Assembly (NCBI RefSeq): GCF_964283195.1 | Contig: NZ_CAXYLH010000019.1 | Source: Paratractidigestivibacter sp003150175 | GTDB lineage: Bacteria; Actinomycetota; Coriobacteriia; Coriobacteriales; Atopobiaceae | Length of the DNA: 33,701 bases | Reading direction: 5' to 3' (one strand) | Shown here: positions 1 to 8,446 of the stretch, one piece after another | How the letters are laid out: each line of letters starts with the position of its first letter | Numbering within the stretch: the first letter of the stretch is position 1 | The notes under the pieces: model-generated | Database searches by the model: none | The model's input: the letters and a program-made list of their open reading frames with translations, nothing else | Told to the model about the DNA's origin: nothing | Position numbers and translations under genes: made by a program

Positions 1-27
1 GCGAGGCTCATGTCGGCCGCGGGCTAG
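1..27 (+). CDS. possible 3' end of an upstream gene (partial)
   Basis: An open frame enters from the left edge and stops at a TAG at 25-27, giving an eight-residue tail. In dcw clusters the gene before murG is usually ftsW, so this could be the end of ftsW, but eight residues cannot show that. It may also be a chance frame. Confidence 0.25.
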   Translation, partial: ARLMSAAG

Positions 28-90
28 CCGCGGCCGGCGGCGGTTGCGAATTTACACACCGATTTGGACTTGACCCTGTGTTGCCCCACC

Positions 91-233
91 CCGCGCAGAA
101 ACCCCGACTTCCAGCCTTGCGTCGCCTTGCGACGCGCAGAATCTCCGATGCCCAGCTCGAAAACGGTTCCGTCCGCGCAAAAAACGCAACGCCCAGCCCT
201 TCGACGGAGCTGGAAGCAGGGAATTCTGCGCGG
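91..233. repeat. palindromic repeat element upstream of murG, three copies of a 25-bp motif
   Basis: Three related 25-bp motifs are visible: 91-115 and 132-156 on the + strand and 209-233 on the - strand. All begin CGCGCAGAA and end CCAGC. The outer pair matches at about 21 of 25 positions and could fold as a long hairpin. No convincing gene occupies 28-329: every frame here is short, and the only good ribosome site (GAAGGAG at 314-320) belongs to murG. Confidence 0.6.
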
Positions 234-329
234 CGCACGTTTCAACGATTCCGATTCCGCCGCGCCTCGGCTTCTCGTGTCGGCGTAGGATAGAGCGGAA
301 AAACCTGCTCACGCGAAGGAGAAGGACGC

Positions 330-1439
330 ATGAGGATCGCCATAGCCGCCGGCGGCACCGCCGGACACATCAACCCCGCGCTCGCGCTCGCCGAGGAGCT
401 TCGCGACCGCGGCCACGAGGTCACGTTCTTTGGCCGCCCGTCCAAGCTCGAGGGCACGCTCGTCCCACAGGCGGGGTTCTCGCTCGTCGACGTCGAGGTC
501 ACCGGCTTCGACCGCTCGCGCCCCTGGACCGCGCTCACCTCGCTCTACCGCGTCTGGGCCGCCAAGCGCGACCTCGAGCGCCGCTTCAAGCAGGAGGGCG
601 CGCCCGACGCCGCCATCGGCTTCGGCGCCTACGTCGAGGTCCCGTTGCTCGGCTGGTGCAAAGAGAACCACGTGCCCTACCTCATCCACGAGCAGAACTC
701 CGTGCCCGGCCTCGCCAACAAGATGATGGCGCCCGCAGCCTCCAGGGTCTGCATCTCGGTCCCCGCGGCGCGCTCGGTCTTCGAGCGCGAGGGCGATCCC
801 GACCATGTGGTCCTCACCGGCAACCCCGTGCGCCGCTCCGTGATCGCCGGCGACCGCGCCCGCGGCCGCGCCGCGCTCGGCGTGCCCGACGACGCGACGC
901 TTTTGCTCGTGTTCGGCGGGAGCCTCGGCGCCCGCACCCTCAACGAGGGCATGGCCGCCCTCAAGGGCCGTCTTCTTTCCATCGACGGCCTGCGCGTCGT
1001 GCAGTCTACGGGCAAGGGCGGCTACGACGAGGCCGCCTCCGCGCTCTCGCTCACCGATGCCGAGGCCGCGCGCTGGGACCTGCGCCCCTACATCGACAAC
1101 ATGGGCGATGTCCTCGCAGCCGCCGACCTCGTGCTCTCGCGCGCCGGGGCCTCTTCGATCGCCGAGATCGCGGCCCTGGGCGTCCCGTCCGTGCTCGTGC
1201 CGTACCCCTTCGCGACGGCCGACCACCAGACCACGAACGCGCGATACCTCACCGACGCCGGCGCCGCCGTCCTCTTCAAGGACGACGAGGTCAAGGAGCC
1301 TGCGTTCGGCGATGCCCTCGTGGGGCTCCTCGAGGACTCCTCACGCCGCGCCGCGATGCGAGCCGCCGCGAAGGGCCTTGGCCAGGATTCCGCTGCCGCG
1401 GCTCTCGCAGACCAAGTGGAGAGCTCTGCCCGGGGCTAG
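330..1439 (+). CDS. murG: UDP-N-acetylglucosamine--undecaprenyl-PP-MurNAc-pentapeptide GlcNAc transferase MurG
   Basis: MurG adds GlcNAc to lipid I to make lipid II on the inner face of the membrane, the last cytoplasmic step of peptidoglycan precursor synthesis. The 369 residues match the usual length of this GT28 (GT-B fold) enzyme. Visible marks are the N-terminal glycine-rich loop GGTAGHINPA (residues 8-17), HEQNSVPG in the N-domain, the second glycine loop FGGSLGA, and the donor-site block SRAGASSIAEI followed by PYPFATADHQ. The ATG at 330 has a good GAAGGAG site 9 bases upstream. It is the first complete gene of the cluster, with murC 93 bases downstream on the same strand. Nothing looks broken. 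Confidence 0.97.
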   Translation: MRIAIAAGGTAGHINPALALAEELRDRGHEVTFFGRPSKLEGTLVPQAGFSLVDVEVTGFDRSRPWTALTSLYRVWAAKRDLERRFKQEGAPDAAIGFGAYVEVPLLGWCKENHVPYLIHEQNSVPGLANKMMAPAASRVCISVPAARSVFEREGDPDHVVLTGNPVRRSVIAGDRARGRAALGVPDDATLLLVFGGSLGARTLNEGMAALKGRLLSIDGLRVVQSTGKGGYDEAASALSLTDAEAARWDLRPYIDNMGDVLAAADLVLSRAGASSIAEIAALGVPSVLVPYPFATADHQTTNARYLTDAGAAVLFKDDEVKEPAFGDALVGLLEDSSRRAAMRAAAKGLGQDSAAAALADQVESSARG

Positions 1440-1532
1440 GCGCGCCCGGGGTTTGCGATAAAGTAGATGGTTAGGCTGGGTCGCCGCATAGGCCGCCCGC
1501 CGGCAGGTTACGCAATTTCGAGAGGGGCATTC

Positions 1533-2948
1533 ATGACCGAGGTCTCGTCCAACGCGAAGATCGAGAGCGCGCACTTCATCGGTATCGGCGGAACGGGGAT
1601 GAGCGGCATCGCCCTGGTGCTGCACGAGCGTGGCTGCAAGGTCACCGGCAGCGACCTTAAGGCATCCCATTATGTCCGCGAGCTCGAGGACGCCGGCATC
1701 GAGGTCCACGTGGGCCACGAGGCGGCCACCATCGACGCCGCCATGCCGCAGGTCGTCGTGACCTCCACCGCCATCCCCGAGACCAACCCCGAGGTCCTGC
1801 GCGCCCGCGAGCTGGGCATCCCCATCTGGCCTCGCGCAAAGATGCTCTCCTATCTCTCCAACAACGCCACGACGGTCGCCGTCGCCGGCACCCACGGAAA
1901 GACGACCACGTCCTCCATGGTCGCCACGATGCTCGACAAGCTCGGCCTCGACCCGTCCTTCCTCATCGGCGGCGTCGTCGAGGGCTACGACACCAACGGC
2001 AAGAACGGCGACGGCGGCTACTTCGTCTGCGAGGCGGACGAGTCCGACGGCTCCTTCCTCTACCTCAACCCGAACGTCGTCGTGGTCACTAACATCGAGG
2101 CCGACCATCTCGACCACTACGGCACGCTCGAGAACATCGAGAAGACCTTCTGCAAGTTCATGAGCCTCGTGGGGGAGGACGGCACCGTCATCATCAACGG
2201 CGACGTGCCCCACTACGTCGAGCTCGCCCGCTCCACGGGCCGCCGCGTGCTCACCTACGGCTTCGACGAGTCGTGCGACTACGTGTGCCATCCCGAGGAC
2301 ACCCATCACAAGATCGAGAGCAACTTCAGCGTCTCCACCCCGTCGCACGGCGACGTCCACGTGACCATCGCCGCCAACCCCGGCCGCCACAACATGGCCA
2401 ACGCCACCGCGGCCCTTGCCGTGGCCGACGTCCTCGGCAAGGACGTCAACGACGCCGTCGCGGCGCTCTCGCAGTTCAAGGGCGCGCGCCGCCGCTTCAC
2501 GCACGTGGGCGACATCGCGGGCGTCACCGTGGTCGACGACTACGGCCACCACCCCACCGAGGTCGCGGCCACCCTCGCTGCGGCGAAGGACCTGCAGTTC
2601 TCCCGCATCGTCTGCGTTTTCCAGCCGCACCGCTACAGCCGCACCCAGGCGCTGGCGGACAAGTTCGCCCACGCCTTCAAGGACGTCGATGTCCTTCGCG
2701 TGATGGACGTCTTCTCGGCCGGCGAGATGCCCATCCCCGGCGTCTCCGGCAAGACCATCACCAACGGCGTTGCCGCCACCGGCGAGGTCGCCGACGTCGA
2801 GTACATCCCCAACCGCCGCGAGCTCGTGAACAACCTCGTGAGCATCGTGCGCCCGGGGGACCTGCTCATCACTCAGGGCGCCGGCGACGTCACCCAGATC
2901 GGCCCCCTCTTCATCGAGGCGATGCGCGAGCGCGAGGCGAAGGAGTAG
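1533..2948 (+). CDS. murC: UDP-N-acetylmuramate--L-alanine ligase MurC
   Basis: MurC is the ATP-dependent Mur ligase that adds L-alanine to UDP-MurNAc, the first residue of the stem peptide. The 471 residues show the N-terminal UDP-binding loop GIGGTGMSGIA, the P-loop AGTHGKTTT, the central block EADESDGSF with NIEADHLDHYG, and the C-terminal domain with ARRRF and DDYGHHPTEV. The frame is open back to an ATG at 1467, but that would add 22 unusual residues. The ATG at 1533 follows GAGAGG and starts just before the conserved loop, so I chose it. The stop is 5 bases before murB, and the sequence around the stop supplies the murB ribosome site. Confidence 0.96.
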   Translation: MTEVSSNAKIESAHFIGIGGTGMSGIALVLHERGCKVTGSDLKASHYVRELEDAGIEVHVGHEAATIDAAMPQVVVTSTAIPETNPEVLRARELGIPIWPRAKMLSYLSNNATTVAVAGTHGKTTTSSMVATMLDKLGLDPSFLIGGVVEGYDTNGKNGDGGYFVCEADESDGSFLYLNPNVVVVTNIEADHLDHYGTLENIEKTFCKFMSLVGEDGTVIINGDVPHYVELARSTGRRVLTYGFDESCDYVCHPEDTHHKIESNFSVSTPSHGDVHVTIAANPGRHNMANATAALAVADVLGKDVNDAVAALSQFKGARRRFTHVGDIAGVTVVDDYGHHPTEVAATLAAAKDLQFSRIVCVFQPHRYSRTQALADKFAHAFKDVDVLRVMDVFSAGEMPIPGVSGKTITNGVAATGEVADVEYIPNRRELVNNLVSIVRPGDLLITQGAGDVTQIGPLFIEAMREREAKE

Positions 2949-2953
2949 CCCAG

Positions 2954-3871
2954 GTGAGCGTCTTCAACGCCTACATGAGCCTTTCGGGCGCCACCGACGC
3001 CGACGTTCTGCGCGACGAGAAGCTCTCGCGCCGCACGTCGTACCGTATCGGCGGTCCCGCCCGCCTGCTCGTCCTCGTTCACAGCTTCGCCGCTCTCGGC
3101 AAGGTCGTCGACGTGCTCGCAGAGGAGCACGTCGACTGGGTCATCCTGGGCAAGGGCTCCAACGTGCTCGCCTCCGACGCCGGCTACGACGGCGCCGTCA
3201 TCGTGCTCGATGACGAGTTCGCGCGCGTGAGCGTGGACGCCGAGCAGGGCATCGTCACCGCGGGCGCGGGCGCGCTTCTTTCCAAGGTCGTGGCCGAGGC
3301 CGCGAAGGCCGAGCTCACCGGGCTCGAGTTCTGCGTCGGCATCCCTGGCACCGTGGGCGGGGCCGTCTCGATGGACGCGGGCACGAGGCGCGAGTGGATC
3401 GGCCGCTGCGTCCGCGACTTCGTGGTGTACCGCCCGGGCGAGGGCCTGCACCGTTACGAGGGTCACGAGATCGAGTGGGGCTACCGCTGCACCTCGATCC
3501 CCACGAGCGAGATCATCCTCGAGGCCACGCTCGCGCTCGGGCATGGGCAGAAAGCCAAGATCTCGGCCGACATGGAGTCGCGCCTCTCGCGCCGACGCCG
3601 GACCCAGCCCATGGGCAAGCCGACTTGCGGCTCGGTCTTCCGCAACCCGCTCGACGGTTCCGCGGGCCAGCTCATCGAGGCCTCCGGCTGCAAGGGGCTG
3701 AGCTCCGGGCGCGCCCAGGTCTCGACCGAGCACGCCAACTTCATCGTGAACAACGGTGGCGCCACCGCCTCCGACGTCCTCTCGTTGATCCAGCTTATGC
3801 ACGACTCCGTGCTCGCCAGCAGCGGGGTCGACCTCCGCTGCGAGGTCAAGCTCCTGGGATTCGGCGAGTAG
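2954..3871 (+). CDS. murB: UDP-N-acetylenolpyruvoylglucosamine reductase MurB
   Basis: MurB is the FAD-dependent reductase that turns UDP-GlcNAc-enolpyruvate into UDP-MurNAc. From GTG 2954 it is 305 residues. FAD-binding features include RTSYRIGGPA near residue 30, ILGKGSNVLASD, and CVGIPGTVGGAVSMDAG. The C-terminal half has the substrate and catalytic region GKPTCGSVFRNP, then SGCKGLSSGRAQVSTEHANFIVN. The serine in the GSVF block fits the usual proton donor. The GTG is preceded by GAAGGAG at 2939-2945 with 8-base spacing; ATG 2975 is an alternative start. It is very probably translated with murC and ftsQ, which begins 6 bases after its stop. Confidence 0.96.
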   Translation: MSVFNAYMSLSGATDADVLRDEKLSRRTSYRIGGPARLLVLVHSFAALGKVVDVLAEEHVDWVILGKGSNVLASDAGYDGAVIVLDDEFARVSVDAEQGIVTAGAGALLSKVVAEAAKAELTGLEFCVGIPGTVGGAVSMDAGTRREWIGRCVRDFVVYRPGEGLHRYEGHEIEWGYRCTSIPTSEIILEATLALGHGQKAKISADMESRLSRRRRTQPMGKPTCGSVFRNPLDGSAGQLIEASGCKGLSSGRAQVSTEHANFIVNNGGATASDVLSLIQLMHDSVLASSGVDLRCEVKLLGFGE

Positions 3872-3877
3872 CGTTTC

Positions 3878-5272
3878 ATGGCAGACCAGAGGAAAAAAGG
3901 CACGCCCCGAAAAGGGACGCACCGGTCGTCTGCGCCGAGCCCGGCGCGCGGCGGCCGCAGCATGTCGATACCCCGCGGCGGTGCGTCTCTCGGGCGCGGG
4001 CCTGCGGGACCCTCGGGCAAGCCCCGGCTCTCCGCAAAGAAGCCCTCTGCCCCTGCGCGCAAGCCGTCGCTTGCCGTGAAGAGGACCCCGGCCCCGAAGG
4101 CCGCGGCTCGGCCGATGGCCCGCCCTGCCGGTGCGCACCCTTCCGCCGCGCACCCGCGTCAAGGGGCGAAGCCGAGAAAGCCCATCGCCTCCCAGCACCC
4201 CAACCGCCGTTCCGCTGCGCGCAAGCCGGCCTCGGGCTCGCCCAAGCTCGAGCTCAAGAACCCGTTCGTCGGCATCGGCGCAAAGAAGCCCTCCTCCAAA
4301 CCCGCCGCGGGAGGGGCCCAAGGCTCTGCGCCCGGCTTTCTCAACCGCGGCGGAGCTCCCATCAGCAGCGGCGCCGCGGCCCGAGAGCAGCACCAGAAGG
4401 AAGGACGCATCAAGCTCGTGGGGGGCGTCGCCGTCCTCATCTGCGTCCTCGGCCTAGCTGCGCTTGTGGCGTTCTTCGCTCTGCGCGACTCGGCACTCTT
4501 CTCGGCCGACAACGTGATCATCGAGCCGTCGACGCACGTGTCCGATGCTGACATCTCCAATCTCCTCACGGTCCCGGACGGCACCACGTTGCTCAACGTC
4601 GACCTCGCGAACCTGGAGTCGCAGATCAAGCGCGATCCGTGGGTGGAGTCGCTCGAGCTGACGCGCGAGTTCCCCCATACCCTGCGCCTGACCATCAAGG
4701 AGCGGGAGCTGGAGGCGTTCGTGGTCATGAGCTCGGGCTCGCTCGGGTGGTACCTCGGCAGCGGCGGTTCCTGGATCGAGCCCGCGAAGATCGCGGTTGC
4801 CGACGGGCAGTCCATCAACGACGCAGCGCTCCAGAAGGCCCGCTCGGAGGGCGTTCTGTTGATCACGGGCGTCCCCGCGACGGTCGATCCCCAGGCGGGC
4901 TGCGCAGCTACCGATGATGTCCTCGCGGCCGTCGATGATTTCCGGAACGGTTTCTCGTCAGATTTCTCGTCGATGATCGTGAGCTACGACGCCTCGAGCG
5001 CGGACGCGATCTCCTGCATCCTGGAGAACGGCGTCCAGATCTCGCTCGGGTCGGCTGCCAACATCTCGGCTAAGGAGCAGGTCGCCCAGGCACTGCTGGA
5101 CAAGTACCCCGGGCAGATCACCTACATCAACGTCCGAAACCCCTCCAGCGCATCGGTGCGCCGCGTGGGGTCCGAGGACGTGACGCAGGGTAGCGGCGCC
5201 GATGGCCAAGCCGCCGGTGCCGGGGGGCAGTCCTCCGCCTCCTCGGCGGACTCCTACTCTAGCGAGGGATGA
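3878..5272 (+). CDS. ftsQ: cell division protein FtsQ/DivIB with a very long basic N-terminal tail
   Basis: FtsQ is a bitopic divisome protein that holds FtsL and FtsB and links early and late division proteins. Of 464 residues, about 1-178 form a low-complexity cytoplasmic tail rich in Pro, Ala, Lys, Arg and Ser. One membrane segment follows at about 179-201 (VGGVAVLICVLGLAALVAFF), then a POTRA domain at about 206-275 (ADNVIIEPSTHVSDADI, then DPWVESLELTREFPHTLRLTI), then the beta domain. The C-terminal 35 residues are Ser/Gly/Ala-rich. The tail is several times longer than in typical FtsQ proteins. It starts 6 bases after murB and ends at a strong hairpin at 5279. There is no ftsA between it and ftsZ. 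Confidence 0.92.
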   Translation: MADQRKKGTPRKGTHRSSAPSPARGGRSMSIPRGGASLGRGPAGPSGKPRLSAKKPSAPARKPSLAVKRTPAPKAAARPMARPAGAHPSAAHPRQGAKPRKPIASQHPNRRSAARKPASGSPKLELKNPFVGIGAKKPSSKPAAGGAQGSAPGFLNRGGAPISSGAAAREQHQKEGRIKLVGGVAVLICVLGLAALVAFFALRDSALFSADNVIIEPSTHVSDADISNLLTVPDGTTLLNVDLANLESQIKRDPWVESLELTREFPHTLRLTIKERELEAFVVMSSGSLGWYLGSGGSWIEPAKIAVADGQSINDAALQKARSEGVLLITGVPATVDPQAGCAATDDVLAAVDDFRNGFSSDFSSMIVSYDASSADAISCILENGVQISLGSAANISAKEQVAQALLDKYPGQITYINVRNPSSASVRRVGSEDVTQGSGADGQAAGAGGQSSASSADSYSSEG

Positions 5273-5278
5273 CCTGCG

Positions 5279-5310
5279 AGGCGCGGAAGAGCACTTCCGC
5301 GCCTTTGTGC
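5279..5310 (+). terminator. rho-independent terminator after ftsQ
   Basis: A perfect 11-bp stem (AGGCGCGGAAG with CTTCCGCGCCT, loop AGCA) lies directly after the ftsQ stop and is followed by a T-rich stretch. It separates the mur/ftsQ unit from ftsZ. Confidence 0.75.
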
Positions 5311-5611
5311 TTTAAGGTTGGTAGAAGCTCTTTCTTTGCGCGCTCATGGCCCGCTTAAGCTGCGTTTGCGGGCTTTCCTCCATGGTTTCTCCACGCTGTT
5401 TGACTCGATGCGCCTCGATGTGCAAAACTACCTCGCTTTGACCGAGGCCTAAGGTTTAACTCGAGGTTTAGGGTTTCTCATCGCCTCTTCCAAGCACGCC
5501 AACAAGCGACCGCAAGGACACACGATGGCAAAGACGTCAGCAAAGGCCCGCAGGGCTTTCAAGCAACCGGCTCGTCGCCCCGAAGGGCCCGCGGCCAAAG
5601 AGGAGGAAACG
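5311..5611 (+). promoter_or_regulatory. ftsZ leader region with possible promoter
   Basis: About 300 bases without a clear separate gene. A second, weaker hairpin sits at 5349-5373 (GCCCGC paired with GCGGGC, then TTTCC). A promoter-like pair TTGACT (5400-5405) and AAAACT (5424-5429) with an 18-base spacer is possible; only the -35 is convincing. The ftsZ frame stays open through 5525-5611, with an ATG at 5525 preceded by AAGGA, so part of this stretch may be translated. The function is inferred from position. Confidence 0.3.
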
Positions 5612-6778
5612 ATGATCAAGGACACCGACACCCTCAACAACTACCTCGCCGTCATCAAGGTCGTCGGCGTGGGCGGCGGCGGCAACAACGCCGTCAACCG
5701 CATGATCGAGGAAGGCATCCGTGGCGTCGAGTTCGTGGCCGTGAACACCGATGCGCAGGCGCTCGCCATCTCCGACGCCGACATCAAGGTGCACATCGGC
5801 TCCGACATCACCAAGGGCCTGGGCGCCGGCGCCAACCCCGAGGTCGGCAAGGAGGCCGCAGAGGATTCCCGCGACGAGATCAAGGCCGCGCTCGCCGGGG
5901 CGGACATGGTCTTCATCACCGCGGGCGAGGGCGGCGGCACCGGCACGGGAGCCGCTCCCGTCGTGGCCGACATCGCCAAGAACGACGTGGGCGCCCTGAC
6001 CGTCGGCGTCGTCACCAAGCCCTTCACCTTCGAGGGACGTCGTCGTTCCAGCTCCGCCGTCGACGGTATCAAGAACCTCTCCGAGATGGTCGACACCCTC
6101 ATCGTCATCCCGAACGACCGCCTGCTCGACCTCTCCGAGAAGAAGACCACGATGCTCGAGGCCTTCCGCATGGCCGATGACGTGCTGTGCCAGGGCACCC
6201 AAGGCATCACCGACCTCATTACGGTCCCGGGCCTCATCAACCTCGACTTCGCCGACGTCTGCACCATCATGAAGGCCTCCGGCACCGCGATGATGGGCAT
6301 CGGCACCGCCTCCGGCGACAACCGCGCGACCGACGCCGCCTCCGAGGCCATCTCGAGCCGCCTGCTCGAGGGCACCATCGACGGCGCGACGCGCGTCCTG
6401 CTGTCCATCGCGGGCAACAAGGACCTCGGCATCCAGGAGATCAACGACGCCGCCGACCTCGTGGCCCAGAACGTCGACCCCGACGCGACCATCATCTTCG
6501 GCACCGTCGTCGACGAGTCCCTGGGCGACCAGGTGCGCGTGACCGTCATCGCCACCGGCTTCAACGACGCCAACGTCCAGCAGCCGCTGCCCACGATGAC
6601 CATGCCGCCCAGCCGCCCGGCGAGCCCGCGCCCCGCTGCTCGCCCCGCGGCGCCCGCTCCTGCCCCTGCGCCCGCCCCTGCGCCCGCACCGTCGATGCCG
6701 ATCAACGTGAGCCGCCCGCAGTCGAGCTCCAGCAACGACTTCGACATCCCCGACTTTCTCAAGCGCAGCAGGATCTAG
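5612..6778 (+). CDS. ftsZ: cell division protein FtsZ
   Basis: FtsZ is the tubulin-like GTPase that polymerises into the Z-ring. From ATG 5612 it has 388 residues. It shows the N-terminal nucleotide loop GGGGNNAVNRM (21-31), NTDAQAL, the tubulin signature AGEGGGTGTGAAP (from 104) and NDRLLDL. A Pro/Ala linker of about 50 residues follows, then the C-terminal peptide DIPDFLKRSRI that binds SepF and other partners. ATG 5612 has AGGAGG at 5601-5606, 5 bases upstream, and is the expected start. An in-frame ATG at 5525 with AAGGA would add 29 mostly basic residues. The anchor FtsA is absent nearby, while SepF is encoded 1.7 kb downstream. Confidence 0.97.
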   Translation: MIKDTDTLNNYLAVIKVVGVGGGGNNAVNRMIEEGIRGVEFVAVNTDAQALAISDADIKVHIGSDITKGLGAGANPEVGKEAAEDSRDEIKAALAGADMVFITAGEGGGTGTGAAPVVADIAKNDVGALTVGVVTKPFTFEGRRRSSSAVDGIKNLSEMVDTLIVIPNDRLLDLSEKKTTMLEAFRMADDVLCQGTQGITDLITVPGLINLDFADVCTIMKASGTAMMGIGTASGDNRATDAASEAISSRLLEGTIDGATRVLLSIAGNKDLGIQEINDAADLVAQNVDPDATIIFGTVVDESLGDQVRVTVIATGFNDANVQQPLPTMTMPPSRPASPRPAARPAAPAPAPAPAPAPAPSMPINVSRPQSSSSNDFDIPDFLKRSRI

Positions 6779-6785
6779 GCCTGTT

Positions 6786-7622
6786 TTGACCAGCCTGCGC
6801 AGATACAAGGCGGGCGACGTGGCCCTTCTCTCGGACACCGAGTCCGGGTGCGGGGTCACGTTCGCGTTCACTGAGCGGACCGGCGGCGTGAGCGCGGAGC
6901 CCTTCGCCTCCCTGAACCTCGGCGACAGCTGCGGCGACGCGCCTGCGGCCGTTGCGGAGAACCGCCGGCGCGCGCTTACGGCCATCGGGGCCGCGGACTG
7001 CGCCGGCGCCCTCGTGACGCCGCACCAGGTCCATGGCGACCGCGTGGTCGTCGTCCGGCAGGCGGCGGGCCCCGCGCACGACGAGGCCGCCGCGCAGGCG
7101 CGCTCCGGCGCGGACGCCGTCGTCTGCACGGCCCCCGACGTGCCCGTCCTCCTGTGCTTCGCCGACTGCGTCCCCGCGGTCATCTGCGCTCCCGGCGGAT
7201 TCGCCGTCGCCCACTCCGGCTGGCGCGGCACCATCGCCCGCATCGCGCAGAAGACCGCCCGCGTCCTCATGGACGAGACCGGCTGCGCGGCCGCGGACCT
7301 CAAGGCGTACGTCGGCCCCCACATCGGGGGCGTCGACTACGAGGTGTCCGCCCAGATGATCCGCGACTTCACCGCCGAGTTCGGAGAGGGCGTGCACGTG
7401 GGCGTTGCGTCGAGGCGCAAGCTCGACCTTGGCTACGCCGTCGCCTGCGCCCTCACCGACGCGGGCGTGCTGCGGGAGAACCTCGCCGTGTGCCGCGTCT
7501 CGACCGCGACCGCGACGGACCGGTTCTTCTCGTACCGCGCAGAGGCGGGCAACTGCGGGCGCCACGCGGCGCTCGCCGTCATGCGCACGGGCACTACCCC
7601 CGCATGGGAGCCCCTGGATTAA
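6786..7622 (+). CDS. pgeF: peptidoglycan editing factor / YfiH laccase-domain protein PgeF
   Basis: This family (YfiH, DUF152, LACC1-like) was long called polyphenol oxidase. Members act on purine nucleosides and, in E. coli, remove wrongly built UDP-MurNAc precursors. The 278 residues carry the metal-ligand blocks TPHQVHGDRV, CFADCVPAV and VAHSGWRGTIARI, followed by KAYVGPHIGG. The start TTG 6786 lies 8 bases after ftsZ and has only a weak ribosome site overlapping the ftsZ end, so it may depend on coupled translation; a later start such as GTG near 6820 cannot be excluded. Its place after ftsZ and before yggS and sepF is common in Gram-positive dcw clusters. Confidence 0.88.
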   Translation: MTSLRRYKAGDVALLSDTESGCGVTFAFTERTGGVSAEPFASLNLGDSCGDAPAAVAENRRRALTAIGAADCAGALVTPHQVHGDRVVVVRQAAGPAHDEAAAQARSGADAVVCTAPDVPVLLCFADCVPAVICAPGGFAVAHSGWRGTIARIAQKTARVLMDETGCAAADLKAYVGPHIGGVDYEVSAQMIRDFTAEFGEGVHVGVASRRKLDLGYAVACALTDAGVLRENLAVCRVSTATATDRFFSYRAEAGNCGRHAALAVMRTGTTPAWEPLD

Positions 7623-7641
7623 CGAGAAAGGCAGGTGCTCG

Positions 7642-8388
7642 ATGGCTACCCCGAAGCTGGACATAGAGCTCGATGACGCGTACCAGGCGTTTCTCGCAGA
7701 CCGTAGGCGGCAGATCCTCGATCGCGTGTCCGCTGCCTGCTCGCGCGCCGGCCGCGACGCCTCCGAGGTCCTCGCTCTCGCCGTCTCGAAGACGGTCGAG
7801 CCCGAGGCGTGCCTGCTCGCTTGGCGAGCCGGGTGGCGTGCCTTTGCCGAGAACCGCCCCCAGGAGCTCAGCCGCAAGCTCGAGTTCGCCGCGACCGAGC
7901 CCGAGATGGCCGAGGCGCGCTTCGATGCCATCGGCAATCTCCAGAAGAACAAGATCAATCAGGTCATCGGCCGTGTGGCGCTGCTGCACTCGATCAGCTC
8001 ATCCGAGCTCGCCCGTGCCGTCTCCAAGCGCTGTTGCGCGCACGGCATCGTCCAGCCCGTGCTCCTCGAGGTCAACGTCTCGGGCGAGCAGAGCAAGTCG
8101 GGCTTCTCGTCTGCCGAGGCGCGCGAGGCCGTCGAGGCGCTGGCCGCGCTTCCCGGCATCCGGCTCGAGGGCATCATGACCATGGCCCCGCGGGCGGACG
8201 TGGATGCTGCGCGGCGCACGTTTTCCGGTGCCCGCGAGCTCGCCTGCGAGCTCAGGGCCAGGACCGGCCTTCCGCTGCCGACCCTCTCGTGCGGGATGAG
8301 CGACGACTTCGCCATCGCGGTGGAGGAGGGCTCGACCCTCGTGCGCCTGGGAAGGGTAACGTTCGACCCCGCATACGAGCTTTTGTGA
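7642..8388 (+). CDS. yggS: PLP homeostasis protein, YggS/YlmE family
   Basis: A fold-III pyridoxal-phosphate protein that balances vitamin B6 and amino acid pools; no catalytic reaction is established for the family. It has 248 residues from ATG 7642, which follows GAAAGGCAGG. Family marks are AVSKTVEP near residue 50 (the lysine holds PLP), FAENRPQEL in place of the more common FGEN block, AIGNLQKNKINQV, EVNVSGEQSKSGF, IMTMAP, LSCGMSDDF and a final VRLGRVTF. It lies 19 bases after pgeF and 58 before sepF, the usual ylmD-ylmE-ylmF order. Confidence 0.93.
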   Translation: MATPKLDIELDDAYQAFLADRRRQILDRVSAACSRAGRDASEVLALAVSKTVEPEACLLAWRAGWRAFAENRPQELSRKLEFAATEPEMAEARFDAIGNLQKNKINQVIGRVALLHSISSSELARAVSKRCCAHGIVQPVLLEVNVSGEQSKSGFSSAEAREAVEALAALPGIRLEGIMTMAPRADVDAARRTFSGARELACELRARTGLPLPTLSCGMSDDFAIAVEEGSTLVRLGRVTFDPAYELL

Positions 8389-8446
8389 GCGGGCATCATT
8401 AGGTATTGACGGACGCGCCGATTCGCCGGCGCCGCTAGAAAGAGAG

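Noticed and set aside
309..1226. long minus-strand frame across murG
   Set aside because: Shadow frame caused by high GC; murG on + has full family motifs. The same holds for long minus frames over murC, murB, ftsZ, cca and serine dehydratase.
5347..5375. second terminator before ftsZ
   Set aside because: The six-pair stem with a 13-base loop is too weak to call alone; it is noted only in the leader description.
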